Source of the DNA: Gamarada debralockiae
Lineage: Eukaryota; Ascomycota; Leotiomycetes; Helotiales; Hyphodiscaceae
Direction of reading: 5' to 3'
DNA length: 64,000 bases
Assembly: GCA_002803225.1 (NCBI GenBank)
Contig: NXFV01001840.1
Span: 1-64,000 of the forward strand
Under the pieces are notes generated by a model. The model did not search any database. It had not been told where the DNA came from and worked only from the letters and a program-made list of their open reading frames with translations. The position numbers were made by a program, and so were the translations under genes. Shown in pieces: positions 11,974-22,931 of the stretch; positions within the stretch are counted from its first letter, which is position 1; every line of letters begins with the position of its first letter.

Positions 11974-14200
11974 TCAACGGAAAACATAATTCTTTACGTC
12001 AAGAAGGCCCTCCACCCGCTCAATCTCCTCATCAATGCAGACTCCAATCTCTCCCACCTTTCTCGTGTAAGCCAAACTACCGTACTTCTCCATGAGCCCT
12101 AAAGCAGCCTTCTTGCCCTCAAGAGACATAGTGCCGTTAGCTTTTCTCTCAACAAGGAATGCCTCCAACTTCATCTTATTAAGCCTTTCGGCATGCAAAC
12201 AAGCATGAATCAACGGGGGCGAGAACTTGCGTTTATCGAGGTTCTTGCAGAAACCTTTAGCCTTTTCATACTGCGCGTCACAGAAATTCTTGTAGCCGTC
12301 GCGGATCTGGAAATATCGCCCTACCAATGTCGCCAACTCTCCTATGCGAACCTGTGGGTCGGCAGCAGCGGGATAGAGCTTTCAGCTTGCAGAAGGCATG
12401 CAATAAGACGGAAGAAAGAACCGGCCTTGTTGTCGGTCATAGGGATGTGTTCCTGTTCGCTTGGGTATTGGTTGGCAGACGTTGAATAAAATCAAGATGC
12501 AGGTTTTGGAGTTTATCGGTGTAGATAGCCAGCGCGTTGGGTGCTGGAAGCTTGGACAGGGCGAGGATTGGGAGGTAGGAGGATGTGTGTGTTTCTGGGT
12601 GTCTACGACGGAGAGTAGAGTTGTTCTGGATGTCGTCGAACTTAGTTATGTTGTAAGCATGTTGACTGAGGGTGCACGGGATATAGGGTACGTCCATAAG
12701 CACAGAGATCTGAAGGGGGTTCATGATCGACTTGATTATCTGCAATGAGCCGTCTGGAGTTTGAACCATATGTTGAAGGCGTCAATGGCAGCGGGTAGAT
12801 TTCGCTTGGAAGGCAAGGATAGCATATATCGATATGGAGCAAGTGGAACCTGAAGGGCTATTAGCTCAGAACATCAAACGACAAAGATAAGACTTACCTT
12901 GTCGATCGGTCTTGTATGTTGCTTGTCTTGGAAAAGTGTCGGCTGGCGTCGATAATGGACCATCCCGTGAGAAAGCTCCGTCGCTTCCCAGAAGATTGAC
13001 CATCGTTCCCGTGCGAGGGCACGTACATGATAGGTTTAGCCTCTTGACCTTTAAGATGATATCTCTTGGCGAATGAGCTCTAATAACAAGTCTAACTACC
13101 AGCAAATTGTACTGCGTCAATATACCACTTGACATCCTCATCCAAATCAAGATTGGCAGCCTCATAAACAGTTCTATTTTGGCGGTATTTCTCTTCGAAC
13201 TCAACAACAATCTTTGCCAACATTACCTTCGCTGCGCTGCTGTCGATGTTGTGTTCTCGCACTAGCAACCAGACTCCATTGCGAGGTTCCTCCGCGCTTG
13301 TACTGGAATGGTATTCTGTAACTTCCTTCTCGAACGAGTAGTAGTCGTTGTATAAAGAAGATGCACTCATCGCGGGTCTGGTGATATGCTCTATGGCCTT
13401 CTTCGTTGCCTCTGGAAACTTGAGACCCATGCCAAATCGGATGAGTTCTATGGAGATACTATTGATACGTCAGAATGATTCAATGATTGAGATAATGTGT
13501 TACGAACCTACCGTTTACCAGCACCCTCACTCCGAAATGCAGCATACTCATCGAACGTCGCGAAGTCTGACATATGTGCTGCCACTGCATCCTGCTCTTC
13601 CATCCACTGCTTCCATGAGCGGAGCAAGTAGAAAGCATCCTCCCGACCAACAGCGATTAAGCCAAGCATCATTTTAGCCTCCAGCTGTTTCTTGATACAA
13701 GCTAGATTTGCCGCTTGGTAGTTCTTGCCAAACTTGAAGTAGCCGTTATCCTGGATCGTTCCCGCAGATTTGACGTTTTGACTGTCTATGGCATCTAGAA
13801 ATAGAGTGTGTCAACATTCGCCATTCGCCCAAGCAATCTCAATGAATGAAAAGCTCAGCTTGGCGGTGTTGTACATACCATCATGGAGAAGACCCAGATC
13901 ACCTGCAATAGCTAGGTGGTGCAACTCGTGCTGGTAAATACTCTGGAATTAAACAGGTAAGAGCATGTCCTTGACCATCGAAGCAGAGTTCACCAAATTT
14001 GAGGGTCTGGGAACTCCTTGAGAAGCTGAGCTGTTGAAAACATGCTCGCTCAAGCTCTTTCAAACCGGGATGGTAGTGAAGCAGCCTGATTTCTTGATGA
14101 TATTTGGGTCAATCTGAACACAGTGTTTGTACTCTATGATGGTGATGTTCCTGCTGTTGAATGGTTGATTTGATTTGAGTTGGGGAGAGTCAAGAGTTGA
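11974..14200 (-). pseudogene. bifunctional terpene synthase (cyclase + prenyltransferase), inactivated
   Basis: The order of motifs on the minus strand is that of fungal chimeric di/sesterterpene synthases (fusicoccadiene synthase type). The N-terminus has EYKHCVQIDPN and KKSGCFTTIPV, then an in-frame TGA at 14060-14062. The class I metal motif LLHDDAID is rebuilt across a GTATGT...TAG intron (13795-13878). The NSE motif NDYYSFEKE lies at about 13349-13323. After a linker (about 12900-13080) comes the prenyltransferase domain: YRMLSLPSKRN, the first Asp-rich motif FDDIQNNSTLRRRHPETH after a short intron, EQEHIPMTDNKAGSFFRL, and GRYFQIRDGYKNF. That last motif has Gly in place of the second Asp (about 12300). 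Frames shift near 12767 and 12490 and again before 12336. The intact gene would be about 700 aa. It probably made a terpene scaffold once; no cluster partner (P450, transporter) is seen beside it. Confidence 0.8.
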
Positions 14201-14764
14201 CGGGAACCATAAGACAATCGTGCGAGCTCGGCTAACATAAACAATTCACTGCCATATCGTGTTGAGTGAACTTGTAAAGAGGTGGTGACGATTCAGTATC
14301 GGAAATACCCGAAGTGAGGGAATTGTCGTCGTTCAAGGTGATTGATGAATTGTACTCAAGAATACCAGGGGCTGCTTATAGCCATCCGGAAGTTCTATCA
14401 TCAGTCGCTGAACGGCATGAGCAACTGGGAGGCTATAATCCAAATACAGTTCTACAAGTCCCAGTCGAACTTGAATCTGGAAGAGGGCAGCTTGAGACGA
14501 AAGGATAACGGTAAGTTATACAAAGCACTGGCAAGTCATGCAGAGCAACAAGTAAATCATTCAAAGCAATAAGCAAGCCATGCAAACAGAAGTGCTATGT
14601 CATGACCACGACTTCAAGCAACCGCACTGGACGAGTCGCCCTTTCTTTCAAACCTGGACTCCAAGACCAGGAATGGTTGCAAGCACTAGTATTCCGGGTA
14701 TCCCTTTATCCTCAACTCCAGTGTATGCCAAAAACCGATCTTCCATTTTTCCAAACACCATCCA
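14201..14764. other. intergenic, no gene seen
   Basis: Two short plus-strand frames (14314-14572, 14580-14811) have no recognisable product. The right part is the 3' flank of YAF9. Confidence 0.5.
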
Positions 14765-15573
14765 TTAAGCCTGCCCCCTCAACTTCGCCAACTCCTGCTC
14801 CTTCTCCTTAATCTCCCTCTCCATCTCCCTCCTCAACTCCTCCACCTTCCCCTGCGCATCCTTCATCCTCTTAATCTCCAGCACCTCCGTCTCCCTACTA
14901 AACGGTTGATCCGGCCTCGTACTATTCGGCAACGTCACGGTCCTCTCCCCCACACTGCCCACCATGCCTCCTTTCATAATCCTCGTTCCCTTCCCCTTCC
15001 CCCCCTTACTCCTATCCATCGGACTCGTCAACAAATCATAGAAATTCTCGTAGGGTTCATTGAACACCATTTCCTCGTATCCCCAAGCACGAATCTCGCC
15101 TTTGCGACGCATTTCTTCCTTTTGTTCGTCGGTGCCGTAGGGGTGGAGACGCAGTTGGTGGTACATTGTTTGCGGCTTCTCGAGGGATTCGGGCACGTAG
15201 AACATTTTTATCGAGATTTCGAATTCACCCCAGCCTGTTTCGTGGACTTCGAAGGTTTCGCCTGGTGCGATGTTCTCGATTGCTGTGAGGCATCTGTTAG
15301 CTGGAAAGCTAGGTGGGCGGAAGGGGAGCGCATACTTCGCACATGATTGGGAATACTCTCATGCAGTTTGAACTGTATCTTCTTGCACCAATACGTGATA
15401 TCCGTATCATCCACGCCCTTCACAAACACAGTCCACGAATGCGTGTGATCGGTTGGAACTCCTTCTGGTTTTGGATTGGAGACGGGATCGAATGGTCTTG
15501 CTGTGGTACCGTAAACAAAAGGCCGGAAGACTGAGACGCCTTTTACACGTTTTTGGTTGTTGGGTGGTGCCAT
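14765..15573 (-). CDS. YAF9: YEATS-domain protein Yaf9 (NuA4/SWR1 subunit)
   Basis: Nuclear reader of acylated histone H3 shared by the NuA4 acetyltransferase and the SWR1 H2A.Z-exchange complex. Two exons, 15573-15336 and 15282-14765, give 251 aa; the 53-bp intron has a GTATGC donor and a CTAAC branch site. The protein starts MAPPNNQKRVKGVSVFRPFV. The YEATS domain (about 10-130) includes HTHSWTVFVKGVDDTDITYW, FKLHESIPNHVRTIENIAPG and the ETGWGEFEISIKMFYV block. A central region contains YHQLRLHPYG and GYEEMVFNEPYENFYDLLTS. The C-terminus is a predicted coiled coil (EVLEIKRMKDAQGKVEELRR) as in Yaf9/GAS41. It is divergent with COQ11 across 189 bp, which must contain both promoters. Confidence 0.93.
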
Positions 15574-15762
15574 GTTGTACTACCGTGTGTGTGATGTTGC
15601 GGTTGATCCGCGAAGATGGAGCCGAAGTCGAAGATGGCAGAATTTAAGGTTTGTTCCAGTGGCGGGATCTAGCAGGGGTGGAGGTGGTCAATGCTCTCTG
15701 CAGCTTGAAATACAGTAATTGACGGCATGACATATTGGGATCAAGACATCGTCAACATCAAA
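15574..15762. promoter_or_regulatory. divergent promoter YAF9/COQ11
   Basis: Only 189 bp separate the two start codons, so the genes share a compact bidirectional promoter. No specific site is assigned. Confidence 0.5.
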
Positions 15763-16706
15763 ATGGCTGCTTCGAAACGAATCGTTGTTTGTGGTGGAGG
15801 TGGGTTTTTGGGATCGAGGATATGTAAATCTGCGGTTGCCCGAGGTTGGGATGTCACTTCAATCAAGTTTGTATCCCTCAACTGATATCTCGATTCCGAG
15901 CTTCATTATAAAAGGAATATTCTAACTGCTTCACAAAAAGTCGATCAGGAGAACCAGACTGGTCAACAGTAACATCCTCCTCCACCCCACCCCCTTGGGC
16001 GCACAAAGTAACCTGGGAACGCGCCGACATCCTAAAACCCTCCAACTACTCTCCCCTCCTCAAAAACGCAGACTACGTGGTCCACAGCATGGGCATCCTG
16101 CTCGAAGCAGACTACAAAGGCGTAATATCTGGGAAAGAATCGCCAATCTCTGGCCTCCAACGCGCTTTCTCTACCTCAAAACGGGGATCCCAGAACCCCT
16201 TGACCAAAAAGCGAGAGGATGATTTAAAACCGCAAGAGAAAGATGGTCAATTGACGTATGAGTTGATGAATAGAGATTCAGCAATTACGTTGGCGAGGGA
16301 AGCGTACGCGGAGAAAGTCCCAGCGTTTGCATATATTTCTGCTGCTGGAGGAGCACCGGTCTTGCCCCGGCGGTATATTGAGACGAAGCGTGAGGCGGAG
16401 AGTACGATTGCCAGCGAGTTTCCGAATATGCGGTCTGTGTTTGTAAGGCCGCCTTTTATGTACGATTCGTCGAGAGCGTTGACAATGCCCTTGGCTATGA
16501 TGGTGGGCGCGGGAGCGGTATTCAATAGTGTTACAGGTGGGATTTTTGGGGGTTTGATGGGTGCGGCGGGAGCGAGGCCTCTCAAGGCGGACTTGGTTGC
16601 AGAGGCTGTGGTGGAGGCGCTGAGTGATGAGAATACGAAGGGTCCAGTGGAGACTAAGGAAATTGAGGAACTGGCGCAGAAGGGGTGGAGGAAGGGCATG
16701 TTGTGA
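15763..16706 (+). CDS. COQ11: Coq11-like NAD(P)-binding mitochondrial protein
   Basis: Atypical short-chain dehydrogenase (NDUFA9-like) associated in yeast with the coenzyme Q synthome. Exons 15763-15866 and 15941-16706 give 289 aa; the intron (74 bp) has a GTTTGT donor and AAG acceptor, and the split codon restores TSINRSGEPDW. The Rossmann nucleotide-binding motif VVCGGGGFLGSRICKSAVA is right at the N-terminus. Further family blocks are ADYVVHSMGILLE, the extended-SDR segment FAYISAAGGAPVLPRRYIET followed by KREAESTIASEF, and SVFVRPPFMYD. The usual Tyr-x-x-x-Lys is represented by YIETK. A hydrophobic Gly-rich segment follows at about residues 210-240. The assignment to Coq11/YLR290C rests on overall pattern. 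Confidence 0.85.
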
Positions 16707-16827
16707 GGTGCGGAATCACGAAGACATGCGATAGACAGTATAGAAGAAGCATCTTGGCTTTGGCCATGCATTGTATATTTTAGTGTACAACCCAACTCCC
16801 ATCTATCCCAGCTAGAAGGGAATGAAA

Positions 16828-17785
16828 TCAAATCATCGTACCACGCTCAAAACTATCCCGAATCTCTGCAGTGTACTGAAGAAAGTTAGCATGACCTCAA
16901 AATATCTGGAAGGAGTGAACATACCTTATTGTAGAACCTATTCAACTTATTGTTGAAATTCTTGTTCTTCTCATTGATGTATGTAACATCGCCATCCTCC
17001 CCATTAGCACCCATCCTCTCCTTCCTCTTCTTCAACCTCGCATCCTCCGCCTGCTGCAGATCCTTAACTAACCGATCCACCGCCTCCTTCGGCGGCTTAT
17101 GCTCCACAAAGCCTGTCGAATCAGCCGTACTATAAAAGGTCCCATCCTTATCAACCGCAACCAATTCCCCATCATCAGTCTCTACAATCTCCAATCCCCC
17201 ACTCGCAGCTGCTTTCTCAACAGCCTTCATCTTCTCCCTTTCATACCCCTCCATATCCGGCTCCATATTCCTAAGCTGCCGCTTATAAACCTTCCTACTA
17301 TCCTGTCTATAATCCTGGAACGCCTGATCGTCTCTATGCGCTTCCTTCTTCTTCAACCTCTTATCCCATCGCTCGCTCTCCTCAATCGTCCAGTCCCATG
17401 CCCTTTTGCGTTCAAAGTCTTCACCATTTTCTTCGGCTTCGGCTTTCATGAGATTGTGTTGTGCGACGTCGCGTTTGCGGTTTAACGAGGTGAGGAGGTT
17501 GGGGTCTGTGGCTAGACGTTGGGATTCGAGGGTTGCTTCTTTTTCGTTCTTTTGGGTGCCGGTTCTGGCGCGGGCCTGGAGCGCTTTGAAGCGTTCCATG
17601 CGCTCTTTCGCTTTGGTGGCTGCATCTGAAGTTGAGGTTGAGGATTCTGCGGCTGGGGATTCTTTGGAGGTGGTCGAAGGTCCTGCTATATCTGCTTGAG
17701 GTTGCGTTTCGACGGCGGTAACTGGGGCTTCCTCTTTTGCCGTTTCGGCTGTCGCACGAGTCTTGCGTTTCTTTGCTGGAGGCAT
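16828..17785 (-). CDS. SYF2: pre-mRNA-splicing factor Syf2
   Basis: Component of the spliceosomal Prp19 complex (NTC). Exons 17785-16925 and 16875-16828 give 302 aa; the 49-bp intron (GTATGT...TTCAG) lies just before the last 15 codons, which encode YTAEIRDSFERGTM, the family's conserved C-terminus. Residues 1-70 are an acidic/Ser/Thr-rich tail with an early basic cluster (KKRKTR). The Syf2 core follows: RFKALQARARTG, the AWDWTIEESERWDKRLKKKE block, YKRQLRNMEPDMEGYEREK and INEKNKNFNNKLNRFYNKY. The ATG at 17785 was chosen over an upstream in-frame start at 17959 because the extra residues look non-coding. It is divergent with the next gene. Confidence 0.93.
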
Positions 17786-17997
17786 TTTGTTTCTCTGATC
17801 TGTTGCGGTTTTGTGGTGTATGAGTTGAGATGTTCCAAAATCGAAAAAAGAGAGCAAGGCTTGGTTTTTAGGGCGAATAATGACTAAGCGAGGCTCAAAC
17901 TTCTTGTGCCGTCCAATTTCAAATTGAAGCTCCACACGCGTCTTCACCACACGCAACAACTTCGGATCACCATGAAAGACCCACTGACGACGATATC
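17786..17997. promoter_or_regulatory. divergent promoter SYF2 / 582-aa gene
   Basis: A 212-bp region between two start codons pointing away from each other. Confidence 0.5.
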
Positions 17998-19746
17998 ATG
18001 ATGAGACGCCAAAGGGACATATGTCTTCTCCGCCGACATGTCTTCAAGTCCCGGGACCCAATTCCCTCCTTTATAAGATATGGCTCCTCAAAGAGTCGTG
18101 AACCCTACATCCTACCGCGTTTGGTGATTGACCTCGATGCGAACGACAGCCAGTTTGTGCGCGAGGCGACGGAGGAGGATTATGCGGTGCCTCCTAAGCC
18201 ACCTCGGCGGCGACGATTCAACGACCTTGCGAGAGAGGAGGGGAAGGAGCAGGCACAGGGACAGGCGCTCCATCTGAGTCGCCAAAGTCCATATGCATTC
18301 CATACTCGCAATATCACTGCTCCAGATCTACTGGCCTATGCTCTCCTGGGGAATCCAAATGCCTCTCCAAGAGCCGATAATCTGGCACTTCGAAAGCAGT
18401 TCAAATATCATAACATCCATCCACTGGACAATGCCCATACCAAAATCCAACAATTGACCTACAATTTTACAACGGAACCATCAGTAGTTCTGGAGGAGGC
18501 TGGCTTTCTACCAGAGCAAGAACCACAAATATTGGCACAAATTCGGGCATACAGGTCCTTCCCAGAACTTCAGCGCATAATTACGATGCTTTCTTCTACG
18601 GCCGAGGGCTGCACATTTCTGGCTTCGAATGGGGCTGCTATTGTGCAGGGGATCTTGAACTGTCGCAGATCCCAAAGATCTGAAGATGGTCAGGGTAGCA
18701 CAACGTCTACGATGGTTTTGAGGCTTTTGAACAGCTTGTTCCTTAGCATGCAGTCAAAAGGAGTGGAATATGGCGAGGATCTGTGCAACGTCGCCCTCTA
18801 CTACGCCTCTAAGATCAGCTGTTTGCGATCAATGCGAAGATATCTCGAGATCTCAGAATCAGGGTCTTATTCTGCCAGCCGACATACCCCATATACTATT
18901 GAATATTTGGCGAAAGGCGTCCGCAGCGGACTAGCATTTTATGTGCCCTTGCGTGTTTCGATGAATCCACAAGAGCGGGCTAAAGCTGCCCTCGAACTTT
19001 TGACGGGTTGGAAATCTGGAGGTGTTCAACAACCTGGAGAGGAACGAAAACCGTGCTTTGCATCTATTGTATTGGACCGCAACTCCACGGTTTCAAGGAG
19101 GCACGGTTATTGTAGTTATATCGGAAGCCTGGGCTATATCGGCGCCAGCGATGCACTTTGGCATGAGTGGAGAAACTGTCCCGAGGATTTCTTCGTGAGG
19201 ACAACTGATCTAAGACAGAAGGGAGAAATTTTCGCCCTAGCCTTCTTGATGGCGAAGGATACCGATAGCGCCATGCGTATTCTCAAAACCTTGTTCGAAT
19301 ATGACAGTAAGGATGGAGAGTGCAGGGGCATGAGACGGTCTGCTGGCGACAACTCGGCGTCGTGGAACGGGCTTGGTGATTTTTGTCGCCATAGGATAAA
19401 GTGGTATTATCGTTCGAACGATCTGGGACCCACCGAGCGTTTTAAGGAGCGACTGAACGAACAGTTTTTCCCTGACGCTCCAGCAACAATATGTCAAGCA
19501 ATGAATGACTTACTTGTGCCGGATTGGATTGAGTCTATGGAGTTGACTGACGCCCCTACCACCAATACTTTTGCTTTTGTTCATTTCCAAATCGACTGGA
19601 TCGAACAGGATGGCGTGGAAGGAATTGCGATTAGGGAGGACGTTGATGGGGAAATTTTGTATTTCAAGCCGTCATGTCGACGACCTTCGAGTCCGGACAC
19701 GGAAACGCCTTCAGACTCAAGCCGCTCTTCTGCGGATGAACAATGA
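17998..19746 (+). CDS. conserved fungal protein, putatively mitochondrial
   Basis: Intronless 582-aa frame starting MMRRQRDICLLRRHVFKSRD, a basic, Arg-rich N-terminus lacking acidic residues until residue 20, which suggests a mitochondrial presequence (inference). The body is helical with blocks such as ITAPDLLAYALLGNP, YRSFPELQRIITML, LLNSLFLSMQSKG and ALYYASKISCLRSMRRYLE. That spacing recalls helical-repeat (PPR-like) proteins of fungal mitochondria, but no repeat is clear enough to count. The C-terminus is Ser/Pro/Asp-rich. The start is the double ATG at 17998-18003. No function is assigned. Confidence 0.75.
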   Translation: MMRRQRDICLLRRHVFKSRDPIPSFIRYGSSKSREPYILPRLVIDLDANDSQFVREATEEDYAVPPKPPRRRRFNDLAREEGKEQAQGQALHLSRQSPYAFHTRNITAPDLLAYALLGNPNASPRADNLALRKQFKYHNIHPLDNAHTKIQQLTYNFTTEPSVVLEEAGFLPEQEPQILAQIRAYRSFPELQRIITMLSSTAEGCTFLASNGAAIVQGILNCRRSQRSEDGQGSTTSTMVLRLLNSLFLSMQSKGVEYGEDLCNVALYYASKISCLRSMRRYLEISESGSYSASRHTPYTIEYLAKGVRSGLAFYVPLRVSMNPQERAKAALELLTGWKSGGVQQPGEERKPCFASIVLDRNSTVSRRHGYCSYIGSLGYIGASDALWHEWRNCPEDFFVRTTDLRQKGEIFALAFLMAKDTDSAMRILKTLFEYDSKDGECRGMRRSAGDNSASWNGLGDFCRHRIKWYYRSNDLGPTERFKERLNEQFFPDAPATICQAMNDLLVPDWIESMELTDAPTTNTFAFVHFQIDWIEQDGVEGIAIREDVDGEILYFKPSCRRPSSPDTETPSDSSRSSADEQ

Positions 19747-19921
19747 ATCATTACAAGCCGCACACTTCTATCTTCATTACATCGCCGTCAAAATTCTTGC
19801 CGCACCTGGTCGCGAGACTCGTTCTTTCTCTCGTCCTCCTCGATATGAAGACTTTATGATGCTAGTTCTATGTACCGCGATTGTCGTCATCTCAATCTGT
19901 TCCCACCAGGCTGCGTCGCTG

Positions 19922-20230
19922 TCAAGCGTTGCTTTTATGAAAGATGAAAGTCAGCAACTTTGAACACGAAGTGAAATGGTCCAAGCCAACGCCGGAATAC
20001 CTTTTCCAAATCCCAAATCCTTCTGACATCACGCTCACAATAGCCTCAAACATCATATTCATTCCAAGCAGGGACGTCTCCACGGTGAGCCAAGCAATAA
20101 CCAAGATGTATGCTTTGTTGGCATTGGAGGCATGACTTGTTCCAGGGGATCTTCTTCGAACTTGGAGCATCGAGGCTAGTGTAACGGACGCAAGCAACGC
20201 CAGCGATCCAGAGAGCAGCGTGTAGCTAAG
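19922..20230 (-). pseudogene. possible fragment of a membrane protein
   Basis: The minus strand holds an open frame with two hydrophobic stretches (LASVTLASML near its start; AYILVIAWLTVETSLLGMNM) and a basic loop RRRSPGTSHAS. It ends with a stop right after HKSNA, and no clear N-terminus or partner exon is seen. It could be a gene remnant or a chance frame. Confidence 0.25.
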
Positions 20231-20617
20231 GCCCTATCAGTTTTCGAATTTCAAAGACGAGGCTGAAGCCTGACTCAATTCGCAGGCATCGTCAACAGTT
20301 CAAAGCTGCGGATGTTTCTGCCGCCCGCGTTACCCAATACCGTCTTTGCAGGCCTTCTACCTCCGTAATTCTGCCTTACAGCCATAACTCAAGCATTGCG
20401 TCTGCACGTTGAGATCCGAGTCCTCCGCACTGTGTGCTGCTGCTTTAAAAATCACTCCAGGTGACGCTGCTATTATCATGCTGCGCCCGTTGGCGGGTGG
20501 TGCTGGCCTTGTGTCGTCCGGCTAGCCTTGCGTCGTCCGGCAGACCATAAGCTCTTTCACGTACTCCGGCCCCTTCATCAAGGTCAATATTTCAAGATTA
20601 TGCAAATGCTATAGAAA

Positions 20618-21094
20618 ATGCGTAAGTCCGGCGATTACATCTATTTTAAGTGTATTTCTTCACAATCTTCCATTTACTGACATCAAAATCCCTTCAAGTG
20701 CCCGGCGATATAGAAACCCTCGTATTCGGCCTCGTAGCCACTATTCTCGCTGTCATTGCCATATACGTGACGCGTCGTCGAACAGTTTCCAATCCAGCAG
20801 GTCCGTTACATTCTTCATCTCTCTGGATATTTCAATATCTTCTTCCTCTTACACCCGTGCAATATAGTCGAAGATCTCGAACTCGGCCTCCTCAACAACA
20901 CCACTCCATCCTCACAAGCATGGACAACACCCGCCATCGTCGAAGATCCTTCTGAAGAGAGTCTGATGCACCAATTCGACGACGTAGAGTCCACGCCACG
21001 AGAAGTGGTCCACAGCGAACAGCCTAATCAGATTCATCAAGTGATTGGCGAGGCTCTCGAGGTATTTTCGCGGCATCTTCGTGCTCGGGGATAG
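20618..21094 (+). CDS. small single-pass membrane protein with 4-base first coding exon
   Basis: Proposed exons are 20618-20621 (ATGC), 20699-20800 and 20868-21094, giving 110 aa with frame kept at both joins. Intron 1 (77 bp) has a GTAAGT donor, a CTGAC branch site and acceptor AAG; intron 2 is 67 bp ending ATATAG. The product begins MLPGDIETLVFGLVATILAV: an N-terminal membrane helix, then a basic stop-transfer RRR. An acidic soluble tail follows (EDLELGLLNNTTPSSQAWTT, then DPSEESLMHQFDDVESTPRE), ending VIGEALEVFSRHLRARG. Type and length recall small tail- or signal-anchored organelle proteins, but I recognise no family. The coding pattern of exon 3 is convincing; the tiny first exon is the only ATG that fits. 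Confidence 0.6.
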
Positions 21095-21506
21095 TCGATT
21101 GTCCAGTTTAAGGCTCAGGAAAGCGTTGAGATCAACTCCGCGTAGAGTTCGAAGGGTTGTCCATCTGTCATCGATAGAACCTTCTTGATGTTGCCTTCTC
21201 CGCACCTTTTCTTTTGCGGTCTTTCTTTGGGGATATGTTGAATACGATGCCGAAGCGCAATGGTAGAATGATGTCCAGTTTATCTCTTCCACTTCGAAGA
21301 ACCGTTGACGTTATGGTGCACTATGAAGCTTTTTGGTAGAATGCAAATTCCATCATTGAGCCAATTTCGGAGCCTACCATGACCGATCATATGCCCTCCA
21401 CATCCCCATTTCCCTTAAAAGCTTCCGAAATGGATATCGTGATCGACATTCTAAGTGTAAAAAGAGTTCCGTTCCGGCTCATTTCTCTCAAGTATACAAT
21501 TCCCCA
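21095..21506. other. intergenic, no gene seen
   Basis: No supported frame; probable 3' flank of the small membrane-protein gene. Confidence 0.4.
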
Positions 21507-21846
21507 ACCTTCGGCTTCTCCACTTCCCAACTCGTAAGACCGTGATATCCCGGCTCACCCGTCACCTTGTCTTCATGCTTCACAGCACCCCACATCGCTG
21601 TCCTGAGTTCGCGCCGTCATCCCCTTCCGGCCTATAGCACGCTGCCCGCAATCGCCAGATGTTATTGCCCACCGAAACGTGCGGTTTCAGCTTCCTGAAC
21701 CCGTTCGGAATCATCGCAATTACCATTCCGCTCTCAGACGGCAACGCGATGAGGATGGCCAGCGGTGGAGACTGCCGAACCCAAGCCACCCGAGCACCCG
21801 GTTTCCCGTGAGCGCAACTTAGCTCGCCTTCGCCGTTACAAAGCAA
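21507..21846 (-). pseudogene. unidentified coding remnant
   Basis: Two adjoining minus-strand frames look coding: SGMVIAMIPNGFRKLKPHVS with VGNNIWRLRAACYRPEGDD, then, after a frame change near 21605, ELRTAMWGAVKHEDKVTGEP with YHGLTSWEVEKPKVGELYT and a stop. I cannot name the family. The frame break without splice signals suggests a decayed gene. Confidence 0.3.
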
Positions 21847-21982
21847 AACATCTTTGCGCTACTGTACTACTCAGTACTTCTCCACGAGTCAGCAGTACAT
21901 AGATGATAGGTAGCCGTATCGAAAGATTCTCCAGTTCACGATCAGTCATCTCAGACGAAAGCTACGTATTCGCAAACCCTTC

Positions 21983-22303
21983 TCACGGAAAATGGTAGTC
22001 CTCATGGCATTGGTGAGAACTAATTGGGATCACGAGAGACCTTGACGTGAGGCCGACCGTGGGCTTTATCTCAACAAGGTTATTGACACTTGGTGGTGAG
22101 AGAATGCTGCCATCTGTCTCGGTAAGCAAGGAGGCCACCGCTAACCCAATAGAGCTTCCAACCCCACTGCCCGAGGAGCTACCACTGGGATCCATATTTG
22201 GAAAATAAGCTCCTGTGACTTGACCCTCATATGCACTCCATCCACTAGAACTGTTTGAACTGCGGAAGTTGGCCCACTGTGACAAGTTTGACTGGAAAAT
22301 CAC
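21983..22303 (-). pseudogene. amidase-signature enzyme fragment
   Basis: Part of the amidase signature domain (amide hydrolases using a Ser-cisSer-Lys triad). Visible in order are NLSQWANFRSSNSSSGWSAY, GAYFPNMDPSGSSSGSGVGS (the Gly/Ser-rich signature), ASLLTETDGSILSPPSVNNL (carrying the Ser nucleophile region) and VEIKPTVGLTSRSLVIPIS. The frame then runs into unrelated sequence and stops. The N-terminal half with the catalytic Lys and the whole C-terminal half are missing, so about one fifth of a roughly 550-aa enzyme remains. Confidence 0.75.
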
Positions 22304-22355
22304 ACATCAACGAACAGATTTTAAAAGCCACAGCCGAATCTTTTCGCGTTCAGAT

Positions 22356-22931
22356 ATGGATCCAGCCTCAGGCTCTCCCTTGCAACGCATTCAATATAAG
22401 CCTCTTGACGCTTCTCGCAACGAGATTCGAGTTTTGTCCTTCGAGCCTTCGTCGAGACACCAGATGACTTGAGCGGCCTCCTAGATCGCATTCTAGGTCT
22501 TGGTCCCTTGCGCCTCACACTCGAGCACGTATCTTTGGACGACTGGAAGCCAGAATATACAAAATTTCGTACCGATTGTCCTACACAATGGAGCAGGAGC
22601 CAGGTTAACGACGCCTGGTGCGAGCAGTTGAGTTTGAACCACGGTCAGCAGCCGCAGACGTGTTCCGCACTATTGCTAGGTTCACATGGGGCGACTACAC
22701 AGCGATCAGCTACATACCGGGTAGCCCAGGAGAGACGGAAACAATCACTATTGATGGGATGCTCGTTACCGTTGGGAAGAACTAGGCCGCTGCTTTGGAC
22801 TGCCCTCGGTCTAACCCTATGTGCAAGATCTGGGTCGACGCCGTTTGCTTATATCTTGATCGATACAGAATGAAATGCCGCAGAGACTTGAGGTACATAC
22901 CTCTATTTTCTGAGGGGTTTTGTTTTTGTGC
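22356..22931 (+). pseudogene. HET-domain (heterokaryon incompatibility) gene remnant
   Basis: The ATG at 22356 opens a typical HET N-terminus (QYKPLDASRNEIRVLSFEPS) that stops after 39 codons. A second frame continues with LRLTLEHVSLDDWKPEYTKF. A third carries FTWGDYTAISYIPGSPGETE, then TITIDGMLVTVGKN, an in-frame TAG (where the family has NL) and CKIWVDAVCLYLDRYRM. This is the HET order (Y-x-A-x-S-Y-x-W-G, I-x-V-G-K-N, W-V-D-A-x-C), with at least two frameshifts and one stop. The family acts in allorecognition cell death; this copy cannot. Confidence 0.75.

Noticed and set aside
17786..17959. 58-residue N-terminal extension of Syf2
   Set aside because: It lies in the divergent promoter, and the family N-terminus is short; the ATG at 17785 fits better.
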